Assembly: GCA_018647445.1 (NCBI GenBank)
Contig: JABGTE010000014.1
Span: 1 to 35,108, forward strand
Reading direction: 5' to 3'
Length of the DNA: 35,108 bases
DNA from: Gammaproteobacteria bacterium
GTDB lineage: Bacteria; Pseudomonadota; Gammaproteobacteria; Pseudomonadales; Azotimanducaceae
Under the pieces are notes generated by a model. That model worked only from the letters and a program-made list of their open reading frames with translations, was not told the DNA's origin and searched no databases. The translations under genes and the position numbers were made by a program. This document shows positions 18,133-26,799 of the stretch, piece by piece. Numbering within the stretch: position 1 is the first letter of the stretch; every line of letters starts with the position of its first letter.

Positions 18133-18149
18133 TGGCGCAGGATGCGCCA
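18133..18149. repeat. Hairpin TGGCGCA / TGCGCCA
   Basis: A perfect seven-pair stem with a GGA loop begins three bases after the acyl-CoA ligase stop. The following sequence is A-rich rather than T-rich on the plus strand, so it does not meet the standard intrinsic-terminator pattern. It may still protect the 3' end of the mRNA. Confidence 0.55.
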
Positions 18150-18296
18150 AAATAAAAAGCCCTTTGGTGACAGCGCCCACATGATTCCGGTGAATAATGT
18201 CAGTGCACATCGCTTTTTAAAGCCGCGGCAAACACCTAAGATGTCGGATCGGGGTCCTCGTGCGAGGGGTTCTGGGCCATCACTAGGGAATACGCA

Positions 18297-19502
18297 ATGG
18301 ATGATGTAATAAGCTGGCGGCAAAAACCCATCATGCTACTGACGCTGATGACGATTGCGATGCCTGTTGCTTTTCATATTTGGTCTGCGTTGCTCAACAA
18401 CTTCGTGGTCGAGCAGGTCGCATTTACTGGGATTGAAATAGGCATCTTGCAAAGTTTGCGGGAGGTCCCTGGGTTTCTCGCGTTCACTGCGGTGTTTGTA
18501 CTGCTGATCGTCAAAGAACAAACCTTAGCGGTTTTGTCGCTGGCGTTGCTGGGGTTGGGGGTTGCGCTGACCGGGTTCTTCCCGACCGAATATGGTTTGT
18601 ATTTCACAACGGTTCTCATGAGTATCGGCTTTCATTACTTCGAGGCGGTTAAGCAGTCTTTGAGTTTGCAATGGTTATCGAAAGCAGAAGCACCCCAAGT
18701 CTTGGGCCGGTTGATCGCTGTGGGGTCGATAACCTCTTTGGTGGTTTACGGGGTCTTGTGGATCTGCCTCGAATGGTTCACGTTGTCCTACCAAACTAAT
18801 TTCGCCCTGGCTGGCGGCGTCTGCATGGTGCTCTCGGTTGTGATGTGGCTTGCGTTTCCGCACTTCCCCTCGAAGACTGTACAACATAAAACCTTGATCC
18901 TGCGCCAGCGGTATTGGTTGTACTACTTGCTGACCTTTTTATCTGGTGCTCGGCGTCAGATCTTTGTGGTGTTTGCGGCGTTCTTGATGGTCGAGAGATT
19001 TGGTTATAGCGCTTCAGAAATAACGGTTCTTTTTTTGATTAACTATGTCTTTAACTGGCTCTTTGCTGAACGGATTGGCGCCATGATCGCACGCTGGGGT
19101 GAACGCTGGGCGCTCTCCTTCGAGTACGTGGGACTGATTATTGTCTTTGTGGCCTATGCTTTGGTGGATCATGCGCTGCTTGCGGCAAGCCTGTACGTTA
19201 TTGATCACATGTTCTTTGCCCTTGCGATCGCAATCAGTACTTATTTCCAAAAAATTGCCGATCCCAAAGATATGGCGAGCTCCGCTGGCGTTTCCTTTAC
19301 GATCAATCATATCGCAGCGGTTGTGGTGCCGGCTGCGCTGGGCCTGGTTTGGATGTTTTCGCCCTCAATGGTGTTTTTCTTCGGCGCCGGTTTTGCGCTG
19401 CTATCACTTATTGCCGCGCAATTGATTCCAAGGCACCCGGTGCAAGGGCATGAAGTGTCGTTTCCAATGTCTGGTTGGTTGTCGAGTGAGGGGCGTGTCT
19501 AA
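18297..19502 (+). CDS. Major facilitator superfamily transporter
   Basis: A 401-residue protein with about twelve hydrophobic segments and short loops, the size and layout of an MFS carrier. The intracellular loop after helix 2 is altered from the classic G-x-x-x-D-R motif; the equivalent turn reads SLREVPGFLAFTA. After helix 6 a basic loop (FPSKTVQHKTLILRQRY) separates the two halves. The second half includes SGARRQIFVVFAAFLMVERFGYSASEIT. The substrate cannot be predicted. It lies behind the acyl-CoA ligase and could import an acid for it, but the 167-base gap makes this only a possibility. AGGGAA precedes the ATG. Confidence 0.82.
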   Translation: MDDVISWRQKPIMLLTLMTIAMPVAFHIWSALLNNFVVEQVAFTGIEIGILQSLREVPGFLAFTAVFVLLIVKEQTLAVLSLALLGLGVALTGFFPTEYGLYFTTVLMSIGFHYFEAVKQSLSLQWLSKAEAPQVLGRLIAVGSITSLVVYGVLWICLEWFTLSYQTNFALAGGVCMVLSVVMWLAFPHFPSKTVQHKTLILRQRYWLYYLLTFLSGARRQIFVVFAAFLMVERFGYSASEITVLFLINYVFNWLFAERIGAMIARWGERWALSFEYVGLIIVFVAYALVDHALLAASLYVIDHMFFALAIAISTYFQKIADPKDMASSAGVSFTINHIAAVVVPAALGLVWMFSPSMVFFFGAGFALLSLIAAQLIPRHPVQGHEVSFPMSGWLSSEGRV

Positions 19503-19726
19503 AATGTTAAGTTTCCGGTGGGTTGCTTTTGGCCGGGTGGTCAACGGCTTGCGGGAACGCTGCGCGTGATTCACCGCGCGACTGCTTGAATATCGAGTTT
19601 AACAAATCGATGCTGACAGATTTTTTTGGCGTTGGCACTGAGTTGAGCGCCTTTTTGGCGTCGAAAAACCCGGCTAGTGTTCAACGCGTCGACCGGATAG
19701 AAGTCGCGATCTTGACGATCTTTCCG

Positions 19727-20733
19727 TTATCGATAACCTTCCGCGACGGGCCGACGCGGTAATTGCCACCAGGCGGCTTCGCACGCAGCCATGAGTTCGT
19801 CATCAAATTCAAAACTCACCGCTTCAACATTAGCCTTTAACTGGCTGGGCTTCGAGGCGCCAATAATGGCACTGGTAATGCCAGGTTGCGCCAGAACCCA
19901 GGCAACAGCGACGGTGACTAAGGAAATACCTCGCGCATCGGTCAGCGCTTTCAGACGTTGCACAGCATCAAATTGTGCGCTCTGCCAATAGCGATGTTGG
20001 TAGCGTTCGGCGGCCGTGCCCAGGGTGAAGCGGGTGCCGGGCTCTGGATCTTGTTCGGGTTGATACTTGCCTGAGAGAAAGCCGCCTGCAATCGGGTTGT
20101 AAACAATGACGCCCAACCCTTGGCTTCTGCAAAGGGGCAGCAGTTCGGTTTCAATTTCACGGTAGAGCAAGTTGTATCGGGGTTGCAGACTCATATATCC
20201 CGAAAGACCTAGGCGATCGGCTGCGCTCAGGGCGTTAGCCAGGCGCCAGGCAGGATAGTTTGAGCAGCCGATATAGCGCGCCTTGCCTGCGCGCTGAATG
20301 TCTTCAAATGCGCGTAAGGTTTCTTCGATTGGGGTATTGGGGTCAAACCCGTGCGCCTGAAACAGATCGACATAGTCGGTTTTGAGTCGCTGCAGACTTT
20401 GATCGATGGACTCCATGATGTGTTGTCGTGACAGTCCCCATCCATTCGGGCCCTGGCGCGTTGGTGCAAAGCATTTGGTCGCGATTTGCAGTCTCGACCG
20501 GTTGCCTCGTCCGTGCAGCCAGCGGCCAATGATGCGCTCGGTCTCGCCAACCGTTTCAGGGTGCCGCCGAGGGGGTACGCATCCGCGGTATCCAAAAACG
20601 TCAGGCCATAGGCTTCGGCTTGGTCAAGGATCTCTTTAGATCCGGCTTCGTCAACTTGAAGTCCAAAGGTCATGGTGCCTAGTGTGAGCACTGGGACCTC
20701 TAATCCGTGCTGGCCCATTCTTCGTTTTTGCAT
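19727..20733 (-). pseudogene. Aldo/keto reductase, disrupted by a one-base frameshift
   Basis: Two overlapping minus-strand frames together make one aldo/keto reductase. The first, from the ATG at 20733, reads MGQHGLEVPVLTLGTMTFGL and LDTADAYPLGGTL, containing the catalytic Asp and Tyr. At about 20555-20557 the frame is lost: CTGAAACGG appears where CTG-GAA-ACG would keep it. The other frame continues ETVGETERIIGRWL..., KTDYVDLFQAHGFDPNTPI, YIGCSNYPAWRLANAL and the NADPH site ITSAIIGASKPSQLKANV to the TAA at 19727. Restoring one base gives about 335 residues, normal for the family. AGAAGGA precedes the ATG. Either the gene is inactivated or the assembly has an error in this read region; the downstream sequence has no further damage, favouring a recent event or an artefact. 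Confidence 0.88.
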
Positions 20734-21054
20734 GGTGTTGATCCTTCTTCAGGCTTTGCTGGACGGTGCCGCAGTTGATTGAGCGTTCGGATTAAACTAT
20801 CGGAATTGTCTCCCTCGCGCGAGTTATAGGTCTGGCGCGCGAAACTGCGACTGAATTGCGTACCGATGGGGTCGGCAAGTGGTTGGGAGGCTTGCCAAGT
20901 CATAGCCGATCGCGCTTGAATGGAGTCATCGGGTACAACATCAGTTGATGCGCGAAGTTTTGATGGCAAAGGTGACCACTCAGGTGGTGGTTTTCAGTTT
21001 AAAGCGGCGACTGGTATACATCGGGTTGTGCGCGACCGTAAGAAGGAGAAGGTA
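20734..21054. other. Intergenic region between divergent genes
   Basis: About 320 bases separate the broken aldo/keto reductase and the NTF2-like gene. The plus-strand frame of the NTF2-like gene extends back to 20920, but that part has no family resemblance and lacks a ribosome site. Promoters for both neighbours should lie here; none is clear enough to call. Confidence 0.45.
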
Positions 21055-21468
21055 ATGTTGAGTTCAGGGTCGATGGAGGATCGTTGGTTAATTCGAGAAT
21101 TAGTTGAGTCGTATAACGATGCGGTGATGCGGTTTGATGGCGAGGCATGGGCGAGTAATTGGACCGAAGATGCGGTCTGGCATTTGCCTGGTGCGGGAGA
21201 TGTTCAGGGTCGAGCGACGATCTTAACGGTTTGGCAGGGTGCAATGAGTGCCTTTGGTTATGTTGGCTTTTTTGCTTCGGCGGGCCCGATTCATGTCGAG
21301 GGTGATACAGCAACCGGAACTTGGTATCAGCAAGAGTTCTTGCATGGTAAGGATGGCAGCCAGCGCAGTGTAACCGGGCGGTATCAGGATGACTATATCA
21401 AACAGGACGGCCGCTGGTATTTCAAACGCCGGGTCTACGAAGTTTTAAATTCAGAAACGAAAGATTAA
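21055..21468 (+). CDS. NTF2-like / SnoaL-like family protein
   Basis: A 137-residue single-domain protein with the cone-shaped NTF2-like fold signature: EDRWLIRELVESYNDAVMRFDGEAWASNWTEDAVWHLPG at the start and TGRYQDDYIKQDGRWYFKRRVYEV at the end. Members include ketosteroid isomerase, scytalone dehydratase, SnoaL cyclases and small subunits of ring-hydroxylating dioxygenases, so the activity cannot be fixed. The ATG at 21055 lies six bases after AAGGAG; this decides the start over an ATG-like codon at 20920, which would add 45 unrelated residues. An SDR gene follows after 14 bases, so the pair is one operon and may act on the same intermediate. Confidence 0.85.
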   Translation: MLSSGSMEDRWLIRELVESYNDAVMRFDGEAWASNWTEDAVWHLPGAGDVQGRATILTVWQGAMSAFGYVGFFASAGPIHVEGDTATGTWYQQEFLHGKDGSQRSVTGRYQDDYIKQDGRWYFKRRVYEVLNSETKD

Positions 21469-21482
21469 GGAAGAAGCGTATT

Positions 21483-22169
21483 ATGGCGACGGTATTGATA
21501 ACGGGAACAAATAAAGGTGTGGGCCTCGAGCTGACTAAAATTTATGCAGGGCGTGGTGACCGGGTTTATGCGGCCTGCCGAGATCTAGTGTCAGCTACTG
21601 AATTAAAGGCCGTTGAGGGGGATGTTCATCCGATCGAAGTGGTGGTTGGCGATACCGCCTCGGTGATGCAGATGGCTGAAAAGCTAGCAGGCGTTGCCAT
21701 TGATATGGTGATCAATAATGCCGGTATGGCTGGTCCAGCCTTTGATCAACAGAATACCTATGCGATGGATTATGATGGCTGGGCGGAAACCTTCAATGTA
21801 AACAGCATTGGTCCTGTGAGGGTTCTGCAGGCTTTAATACCCAATCTCCGGCTCGCTGAGGCGGGCAAGGTCATGACGGTCACCTCGCAGATGGGCGCTT
21901 TGTCCTTTGAAATGATTGCGGCGCATGCGTATTGCGCCTCGAAAGCGGCGGTGAACAAGTTTATGCGCATGGCAAGCGTCGACTTAAAGAAGGAAGGCAT
22001 TGCCGTTGGCTTGGTGCATCCTGGATGGGTTCAAACCGATATGGGTGGTCCCCGTGCCGATCTAACACCGCGGGAGAGTGCTGATGGCGTAGCAGCCGTC
22101 TCGGATGCCTTAACGATCGATAATACCGGTGGTTTCTGGAAGTGGAATGGTGAAAGCCACGACTGGTAG
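21483..22169 (+). CDS. Short-chain dehydrogenase/reductase (C-factor-like)
   Basis: A 228-residue classical SDR. The nucleotide-binding TGTNKGVG is at residues 7-14, NNAG follows at about 77-80, and the catalytic Tyr-Lys pair is in YCASK, preceded by the serine in VTSQMG. The N-S-I-G-P stretch (VNSIGPVRVLQALIP) and VHPGWVQTDMGG are typical of the CsgA/C-factor branch. It oxidises or reduces a carbonyl with NAD(P). It is 14 bases downstream of the NTF2-like gene, with AAGGAAG as ribosome site. A strong hairpin lies 17 bases past its stop. Confidence 0.9.
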   Translation: MATVLITGTNKGVGLELTKIYAGRGDRVYAACRDLVSATELKAVEGDVHPIEVVVGDTASVMQMAEKLAGVAIDMVINNAGMAGPAFDQQNTYAMDYDGWAETFNVNSIGPVRVLQALIPNLRLAEAGKVMTVTSQMGALSFEMIAAHAYCASKAAVNKFMRMASVDLKKEGIAVGLVHPGWVQTDMGGPRADLTPRESADGVAAVSDALTIDNTGGFWKWNGESHDW

Positions 22170-22185
22170 CAGTGGCTTCACTTTG

Positions 22186-22217
22186 ATCACGATAGAGCCG
22201 ATGGGTTCTGTCGTGAT
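22186..22217 (+). terminator. Strong hairpin after the SDR gene, probable terminator
   Basis: ATCACGA at 22186-22192 pairs with TCGTGAT at 22211-22217, and AGAGCC pairs with GGTTCT inside it, joined through a T-G wobble, giving a 14-pair stem with a GATG loop. The sequence after it (ATCTCAGTTTG) is only weakly T-rich, so termination may be inefficient or Rho-assisted. Confidence 0.5.
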
Positions 22218-22271
22218 ATCTCAGTTTGTATCAAGGCCGGTGTTGCGCAAGTTAGGGGGCGGGGGAAGGCC

Positions 22272-23105
22272 GTGAACTACCAACGCCCAGTTTGCCACGA
22301 GGCGCTTCACGCGTTCGCGGCGCAAACGCTAAGCTGTTCTGCTGGGCATAGTTTTGATGTCGCAAAGCAGGGCCATGTGAATCTCCTATTGGCGCATCAA
22401 AGCCGGAGTCGAGTCCCTGGCGACTCGCCATCGATGTTAGCGAGTCGATCTCGATTTTTCTCAACCAAAGCCTACGACTTTCTGGCAGCAGCGGTCTCCG
22501 AGCAGATCGCAATACATCATACCGCTGGCGCGAACCTGCTCGATATTGGTTGTGGTGAGGGTTACTACCTCGAGCACTACCTAAAGGGCGTGCCAGATTT
22601 AAACCCAGATGCGCTTTGGGGGTTGGATATCGCGAAAGCCGCTGTTAAGTTGGCGGCGCAGCGCAAGACGGGCGCGCACCTTTGTGTGGCGGCCAGTCGC
22701 GCGCTGCCGTTTTTCCCAAAAAGTGTTCATCAGGTGGTGTCGATTTTCGCGCCCTTTGATCTGGCGGAGATTGAGCGGGTGCTCATCCATGGCGGAATAT
22801 TTCATTTGATCGGTCCCGCGATTGACCACCTGCAGGCGCTTAAGCAGATCATTTATGATCGGGTCGAGCCCCATGCCGGCAATTTTGACTCGGTTGTTGC
22901 ATCCAGTGCTTGGCAGGAAATTGGCGCTCTGACGGTGCGGCAGGTGGCGCGCCTTGTGCCTCCGGCCATTACCGATCTGTTCGGCATGACGCCGTATTAT
23001 TGGTCGGCGACGAAGGCGCAGCAACAAGCGATTGAAAGTCAGGCTGAGTTGTCGGTGACCCTCGCCTTTGACATCCGAAGCTTCCGCTTCGACGGCTCGG
23101 GGTAG
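22272..23105 (+). CDS. rlmA: RlmA-type 23S rRNA (guanine-N1) methyltransferase
   Basis: A 277-residue SAM-dependent methyltransferase that matches E. coli RlmA, which methylates G745 of 23S rRNA. The N-terminal zinc-hook region reads PVCHEAL, LSCSAGHSFDVAKQGHVNLLL and SRVPGDSPSML, closely parallel to E. coli. SAM motif I is LLDIGCGEGYYL, and GLDIAKAAVKLAAQR and IFAPFDLAEIERVL follow; GMTPYYWSA is conserved near the end. E. coli RlmA uses Cys5, Cys8, Cys21 and His25 for zinc; here Cys8, Cys22 and His26 remain but position 5 is Arg (codon CGC, one transition from TGC). The start is GTG after GGGGGAAGG. It is separate from the Entner-Doudoroff operon that follows. Confidence 0.9.
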   Translation: MNYQRPVCHEALHAFAAQTLSCSAGHSFDVAKQGHVNLLLAHQSRSRVPGDSPSMLASRSRFFSTKAYDFLAAAVSEQIAIHHTAGANLLDIGCGEGYYLEHYLKGVPDLNPDALWGLDIAKAAVKLAAQRKTGAHLCVAASRALPFFPKSVHQVVSIFAPFDLAEIERVLIHGGIFHLIGPAIDHLQALKQIIYDRVEPHAGNFDSVVASSAWQEIGALTVRQVARLVPPAITDLFGMTPYYWSATKAQQQAIESQAELSVTLAFDIRSFRFDGSG

Positions 23106-23193
23106 CCACTTATCGCGAACGCGCGTGGGTTCGCTAGTTAAAGGTTGCCTAAAATGGTGCTGACGTGGGAATATGGCCGGAAAATGTCAATAA

Positions 23194-23208
23194 TGTAGTT
23201 AAATTACG
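23194..23208. promoter_or_regulatory. Putative HexR operator 1 upstream of edd
   Basis: TGTAGTTAAATTACG matches the HexR-type palindrome TGTARTWWWATTACA at all but the last base. It lies 113 bases before edd in an AT-rich intergenic stretch. HexR is a KDPG-responsive regulator that usually represses edd-type operons, and its gene is in this window. Confidence 0.72.
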
Positions 23209-23244
23209 TTATAAATGTAAAAAAACACTCAAAAGATCTAAAAT

Positions 23245-23259
23245 TGTAGTTTTATTACA
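23245..23259. promoter_or_regulatory. Putative HexR operator 2 upstream of edd
   Basis: TGTAGTTTTATTACA is a full match to the HexR-type consensus, extended by one base on each side to TTGTA...TACAA. Its centre lies about 51 bases (five helical turns) from that of operator 1, which would allow cooperative binding. It lies 62 bases before the edd ATG, probably across the promoter or transcription start. Confidence 0.8.
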
Positions 23260-23321
23260 AATTGGTCGATCAAAAAACCGTTACTTAACGCACCGCCTTT
23301 TCCAGACACAGAGAGTCTAAA

Positions 23322-25145
23322 ATGACCGATCTCAATGCAACCGTTCTTGCCGTCACTCAAGCGATTAGAGATCGGAGCCAACCGCTGCGGGATCTTTACC
23401 TGCAACAGATTAGTGATGCCAAGCGCGATCAGCCCCGCCGTGAGCAACTGAGTTGCGGTAACCTCGCCCATGGTTTTGCGGCGTGCGGCGCAGAAGACAA
23501 GCAGCGTTTGAAGCTCATGCAAAGCAGTAATATCGCGATGGTAACAGCTTACAACGACATGCTGTCAGCGCATCAGCCTTACGAGACGTATCCAAATCAA
23601 ATTAAGCAAGCGCTCGCTGAGATCGGCTGTACCGGGCAAATCGCCGCCGGCGTGCCCGCGATGTGTGACGGGGTGACCCAGGGCCGTGCGGGGATGGAGC
23701 TCAGCTTGATGAGCCGCGATCTCATCGCGCAGTGCACAGCGATTGGCCTCTCGCACGAAATGTTTGACGGGGTGTTGGCTTTGGGGGTCTGCGACAAAAT
23801 TGTGCCAGGGCTATTAATGGGCGCGCTAAGCTTTGGTCATCTGCCGACGATTTTTGTGCCCGCGGGTCCCATGCCCTCCGGATTGCCCAATAAGGAAAAA
23901 CAGCGGATCCGTCAGCAGTTCGCGCGGGGTGAAATCTCGCGGGCCGCGCTATTGGAAGCAGAATCAGCGTCCTATCACAGCGCCGGCACGTGCACCTTCT
24001 ATGGGACGGCGAACAGTAATCAGGTGATGCTGGAAGCCATGGGGTTACAGCTGCCAGGCAGCTCTTTTATTAATCCTGAAGACCCCTTGCGTGAGAAATT
24101 AACCCGCGCGGCAGCGGAACAAGTCACCCGAATTACGGCCCTCGGGTCAGACTACCGTCCGATTGGCAATCTAGTAGATGAGCGCTCGATCGTTAACGCG
24201 GTGGTCGCTCTGCTTGCGTCGGGTGGCTCAACGAATCATACGATCCATTTAATCGCCATTGCGCGCGCTGCGGGCTTGATCCTGAACTGGTCCGATTTTG
24301 CCGAATTGTCCGCTGTTGCGCCGCTCCTTTGTAACATTTACCCCAATGGCGAGGCGGATGTGAATCACTTCCATGCTGCCGGCGGCACCGGCTGCTTGTT
24401 CCGAGCGTTGCTAAATCAGGGCTTGATGCACGCCGATGCCCAAGTGGTTTGGGGCGCGTCCTTTAGCGATTACACCCTTGAGCCTTGCGAGCGCGAGGGC
24501 GCGCTCAGTTGGCAGCAGGCGCCCGGGGCTTCGCTGGATGAGAACGTGTTGCGGGGCGGTGATAACCCATTCTCGAGCGAAGGCGGGTTAAAGTTGTTAA
24601 CGGGCAATCTGGGTCGAAGCGTCATAAAAACCTCGGCTGTCGCGCTCGATCGCCGCGTCATTAGGGCGCCGGCGGTGGTAATTGAGCATCAGGATGAGCT
24701 TGATGCGCTGTTTGCGGCAGGAGATTTAAACCACGATTGCGTGGTGGTGGTTCGCGGTCAAGGACCAAAGGCCAATGGCATGCCGGAGTTGCACAAACTA
24801 ACGCCCTTTTTGGGTGCCTTACAAGATCAAGGTTATCGCGTTGCGCTGGTCACCGATGGTCGTATGAGTGGGGCGTCGGGCAAGGTGCCGGCGGCAATTC
24901 ATCTGACACCAGAAGCGCTAGATGGCGGTTTAATTGGTCGGATTCGGACGGGCGATATGATTTGTCTAGATTCGGATTCAGGGGCGCTCACTCTGCAGGT
25001 CGACGCGGACGAATGCGCCAGCCGCGCGGACTGGCAGCCTAGCAAAAACGTGGCGAGCACCTGTGGCCGTCAGTTGTTTACTTTAAATCGATCACAGCTC
25101 AATTGCGCTGAAGCAGGCGCAACCTATCTATTTGAGGCGGTTTAA
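23322..25145 (+). CDS. edd: 6-phosphogluconate dehydratase
   Basis: A 607-residue enzyme, the usual length for Edd, that dehydrates 6-phosphogluconate to 2-keto-3-deoxy-6-phosphogluconate in the Entner-Doudoroff pathway. Family markers are AYNDMLSAHQPYETYP, the iron-sulfur cluster cysteines in GVPAMCDGVTQGRAGMELS, ALGVCDKIVPG and SAGTCTFYGTANSNQ, and the C-terminal VTDGRMSGASGKVPAAIH. These separate it from dihydroxyacid dehydratase. The ATG follows a GAGAG ribosome site. Its TAA is immediately followed by the glk ATG. Two HexR-like operators lie in the promoter region, so it should be derepressed when KDPG accumulates. Confidence 0.96.
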   Translation: MTDLNATVLAVTQAIRDRSQPLRDLYLQQISDAKRDQPRREQLSCGNLAHGFAACGAEDKQRLKLMQSSNIAMVTAYNDMLSAHQPYETYPNQIKQALAEIGCTGQIAAGVPAMCDGVTQGRAGMELSLMSRDLIAQCTAIGLSHEMFDGVLALGVCDKIVPGLLMGALSFGHLPTIFVPAGPMPSGLPNKEKQRIRQQFARGEISRAALLEAESASYHSAGTCTFYGTANSNQVMLEAMGLQLPGSSFINPEDPLREKLTRAAAEQVTRITALGSDYRPIGNLVDERSIVNAVVALLASGGSTNHTIHLIAIARAAGLILNWSDFAELSAVAPLLCNIYPNGEADVNHFHAAGGTGCLFRALLNQGLMHADAQVVWGASFSDYTLEPCEREGALSWQQAPGASLDENVLRGGDNPFSSEGGLKLLTGNLGRSVIKTSAVALDRRVIRAPAVVIEHQDELDALFAAGDLNHDCVVVVRGQGPKANGMPELHKLTPFLGALQDQGYRVALVTDGRMSGASGKVPAAIHLTPEALDGGLIGRIRTGDMICLDSDSGALTLQVDADECASRADWQPSKNVASTCGRQLFTLNRSQLNCAEAGATYLFEAV

Positions 25146-26132
25146 ATGGCCCAGCCCTGGTGGATGATTGCAGATATCGGCGGTACCAATGCCCGGTTTT
25201 GGGCGGTGTCGCCTCATTCCGTTGCGCCCTTATGGCAGGGCCATTATTTGGTTGGTGAGTATCCGAATTTTTCCGATGTGCTGGATCAGGTGTTGATTGA
25301 TCTCAAAGTCGATCAAGCGCTGAGTGACTGGCCGGCCCGAGCGTGTTTTGCGGTTGCATGTCCTACCGATCTGGATCGAATGGTGTTCACCAACAGTCAT
25401 TGGAATTTCACGCGCTCGGAGTTGGTCACCGCATTGGGGGGTAGCCAGGTGTCAGTGATGAATGATTTTGTCGCTGTGGCACATGGGGTGGCCGCAATGA
25501 AGGGTGAAGAATTGCACCAGATTGGTGGCAGTCGGGTGCAAATTGATCGTCCTCGCGTGGTGCTTGGCGCGGGCACCGGACTTGGGGTTGCTGCACTGAT
25601 CCCAGCGGGGGATGGCTATGTCGTGGTTGAGAGCGAAGGCGGACATGCCGATTATGCGCCAATCGGGGATCTGCAGATCGAAGTCAAACGAAAACTGCGA
25701 TCGCAATTTAATCGAGTCTGCGTCGAGCGGGTTGTGTCAGGTCCGGGGCTGGTCAATATCGCCAGCGCGCTGTGTGCGCTCAAGTATCGCGCGCCGCGGT
25801 TTTCAACGCCGGCCGAAATTGTAGCGGCTGCGCTGGAAGATCAAGATGAGGTTGCCCTTGAAACCTTAGATTTTTTCTGTGAAGTCGCTGGGGCGGTCGC
25901 GGGGAACCTAGCGCTGACGTTTGGCGCTAAGGGTGGGGTCTTTATCGCCGGCGGAGTGATCCCTCGGTTTACATCGATCTTGGTAAAAAGCGGTTTTCGG
26001 GCAGCCTTTGAGGATAAGGGTCGATTCCGAGATTATTTAAGCGAAATCCCTTGTTATTTGGTGACCCAGCCCGATTTAGGACTTTTTGGCGCCGCGCATT
26101 TTCAGAATTTGGAGAGCACAAACCATGCTTGA
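25146..26132 (+). CDS. glk: Glucokinase
   Basis: A 328-residue kinase of the bacterial Glk family (not ROK), phosphorylating glucose with ATP to glucose-6-phosphate. The phosphate-1 motif is ADIGGTNARFWAV, the catalytic aspartate lies in SVMNDFVAVAHG, the adenosine region is VLGAGTGLGVAAL, and EGGHADYAPIG and GVFIAGGVIPRF are further family landmarks. It begins directly after the edd stop with GAGG as ribosome site inside edd, and its end overlaps eda by eight bases. Its presence in the operon implies that glucose enters as the free sugar rather than through a phosphotransferase system. Confidence 0.95.
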   Translation: MAQPWWMIADIGGTNARFWAVSPHSVAPLWQGHYLVGEYPNFSDVLDQVLIDLKVDQALSDWPARACFAVACPTDLDRMVFTNSHWNFTRSELVTALGGSQVSVMNDFVAVAHGVAAMKGEELHQIGGSRVQIDRPRVVLGAGTGLGVAALIPAGDGYVVVESEGGHADYAPIGDLQIEVKRKLRSQFNRVCVERVVSGPGLVNIASALCALKYRAPRFSTPAEIVAAALEDQDEVALETLDFFCEVAGAVAGNLALTFGAKGGVFIAGGVIPRFTSILVKSGFRAAFEDKGRFRDYLSEIPCYLVTQPDLGLFGAAHFQNLESTNHA

Positions 26133-26799
26133 GGCAATATTTGCGCGTCAAAAGATTATCCCTGTTATTACGCTAGACCGAGTTGAAGATGCTGTGCCCT
26201 TGGCGTGTGCGCTATCGAGCGGTGGACTTGATGTGCTTGAGGTGACCTTTCGCACGGAAGCCGCCGCCGCGGCAATTCAAGTGATTCGAGATCAAGTGCC
26301 GGCGGTGACGGTTGGTGCCGGCACGGTGACAACCCCTGCGATTTTGCAAGCAGCTGAAACCGCTGGCGCGACGTTTTTTGTGTCCCCAGGGGCAACAGAC
26401 GCGTTGTTATCGGCAGCGAATCCGAGGACTTTTTTACCCGGGGTCGCAACCTTAAGCGAAATGATGCGTGCGTTTGACGCGGGGTTTCAGATTCAAAAGT
26501 TCTTTCCAGCCGAAGCTTTGGGTGGAACGAATTTCCTGAGGTCGGTGTCGGCGCCGCTGCCTCAGCTTCAATTTTGTGCAACCGGTGGGATCCACGCGGG
26601 AAACCTGGCAGATTATTTGGCGCTGCCATCTGTCCTAGCCATAGGCGGCTCCTGGATGGTGCCTGCCGGTCTTATTCGTGCGGGTGATTGGGATGAAATT
26701 ACGCGCTTAGCTCAGTCGGCTTGCAGTTTGGCGGCCGGAGCACTTAGCTCAGAGCTTGATAAGGCGGTCCAATCAAAAGGGAGCTTGTCGCATGAATGA
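26125..26799 (+). CDS. eda: KDPG aldolase (2-keto-3-deoxy-6-phosphogluconate aldolase)
   Basis: A 224-residue class I aldolase that splits KDPG into pyruvate and glyceraldehyde-3-phosphate. The Schiff-base lysine is Lys125 in QIQKFFPAEALGG; the general acid region is LEVTFRTEAA, and GAGTVTTP and ATGGIHAGN are phosphate and substrate loops. I choose ATG at 26125, which aligns with the family start and follows GGAG at 26111; the frame runs further back inside glk. It overlaps glk by eight bases and zwf overlaps it by eight, so the operon is translationally linked. A C-terminal tail of about 15 residues (ALSSELDKAVQSKGSLSHE) is longer than in E. coli. Confidence 0.95.
   Translation: MLEAIFARQKIIPVITLDRVEDAVPLACALSSGGLDVLEVTFRTEAAAAAIQVIRDQVPAVTVGAGTVTTPAILQAAETAGATFFVSPGATDALLSAANPRTFLPGVATLSEMMRAFDAGFQIQKFFPAEALGGTNFLRSVSAPLPQLQFCATGGIHAGNLADYLALPSVLAIGGSWMVPAGLIRAGDWDEITRLAQSACSLAAGALSSELDKAVQSKGSLSHE

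Noticed and set aside
18133-18149. Intrinsic terminator after the acyl-CoA ligase
   Set aside because: The hairpin is good but is followed by A-rich, not T-rich, sequence; kept only as an inverted repeat.
19523-19762. A 79-residue plus-strand frame after the MFS gene
   Set aside because: It ends inside the antisense of the aldo/keto reductase and has no recognisable features.
20700-20969. An 89-residue minus-strand frame across the aldo/keto reductase start
   Set aside because: It overlaps the well-supported reductase N-terminus in another frame and shows no protein family features.
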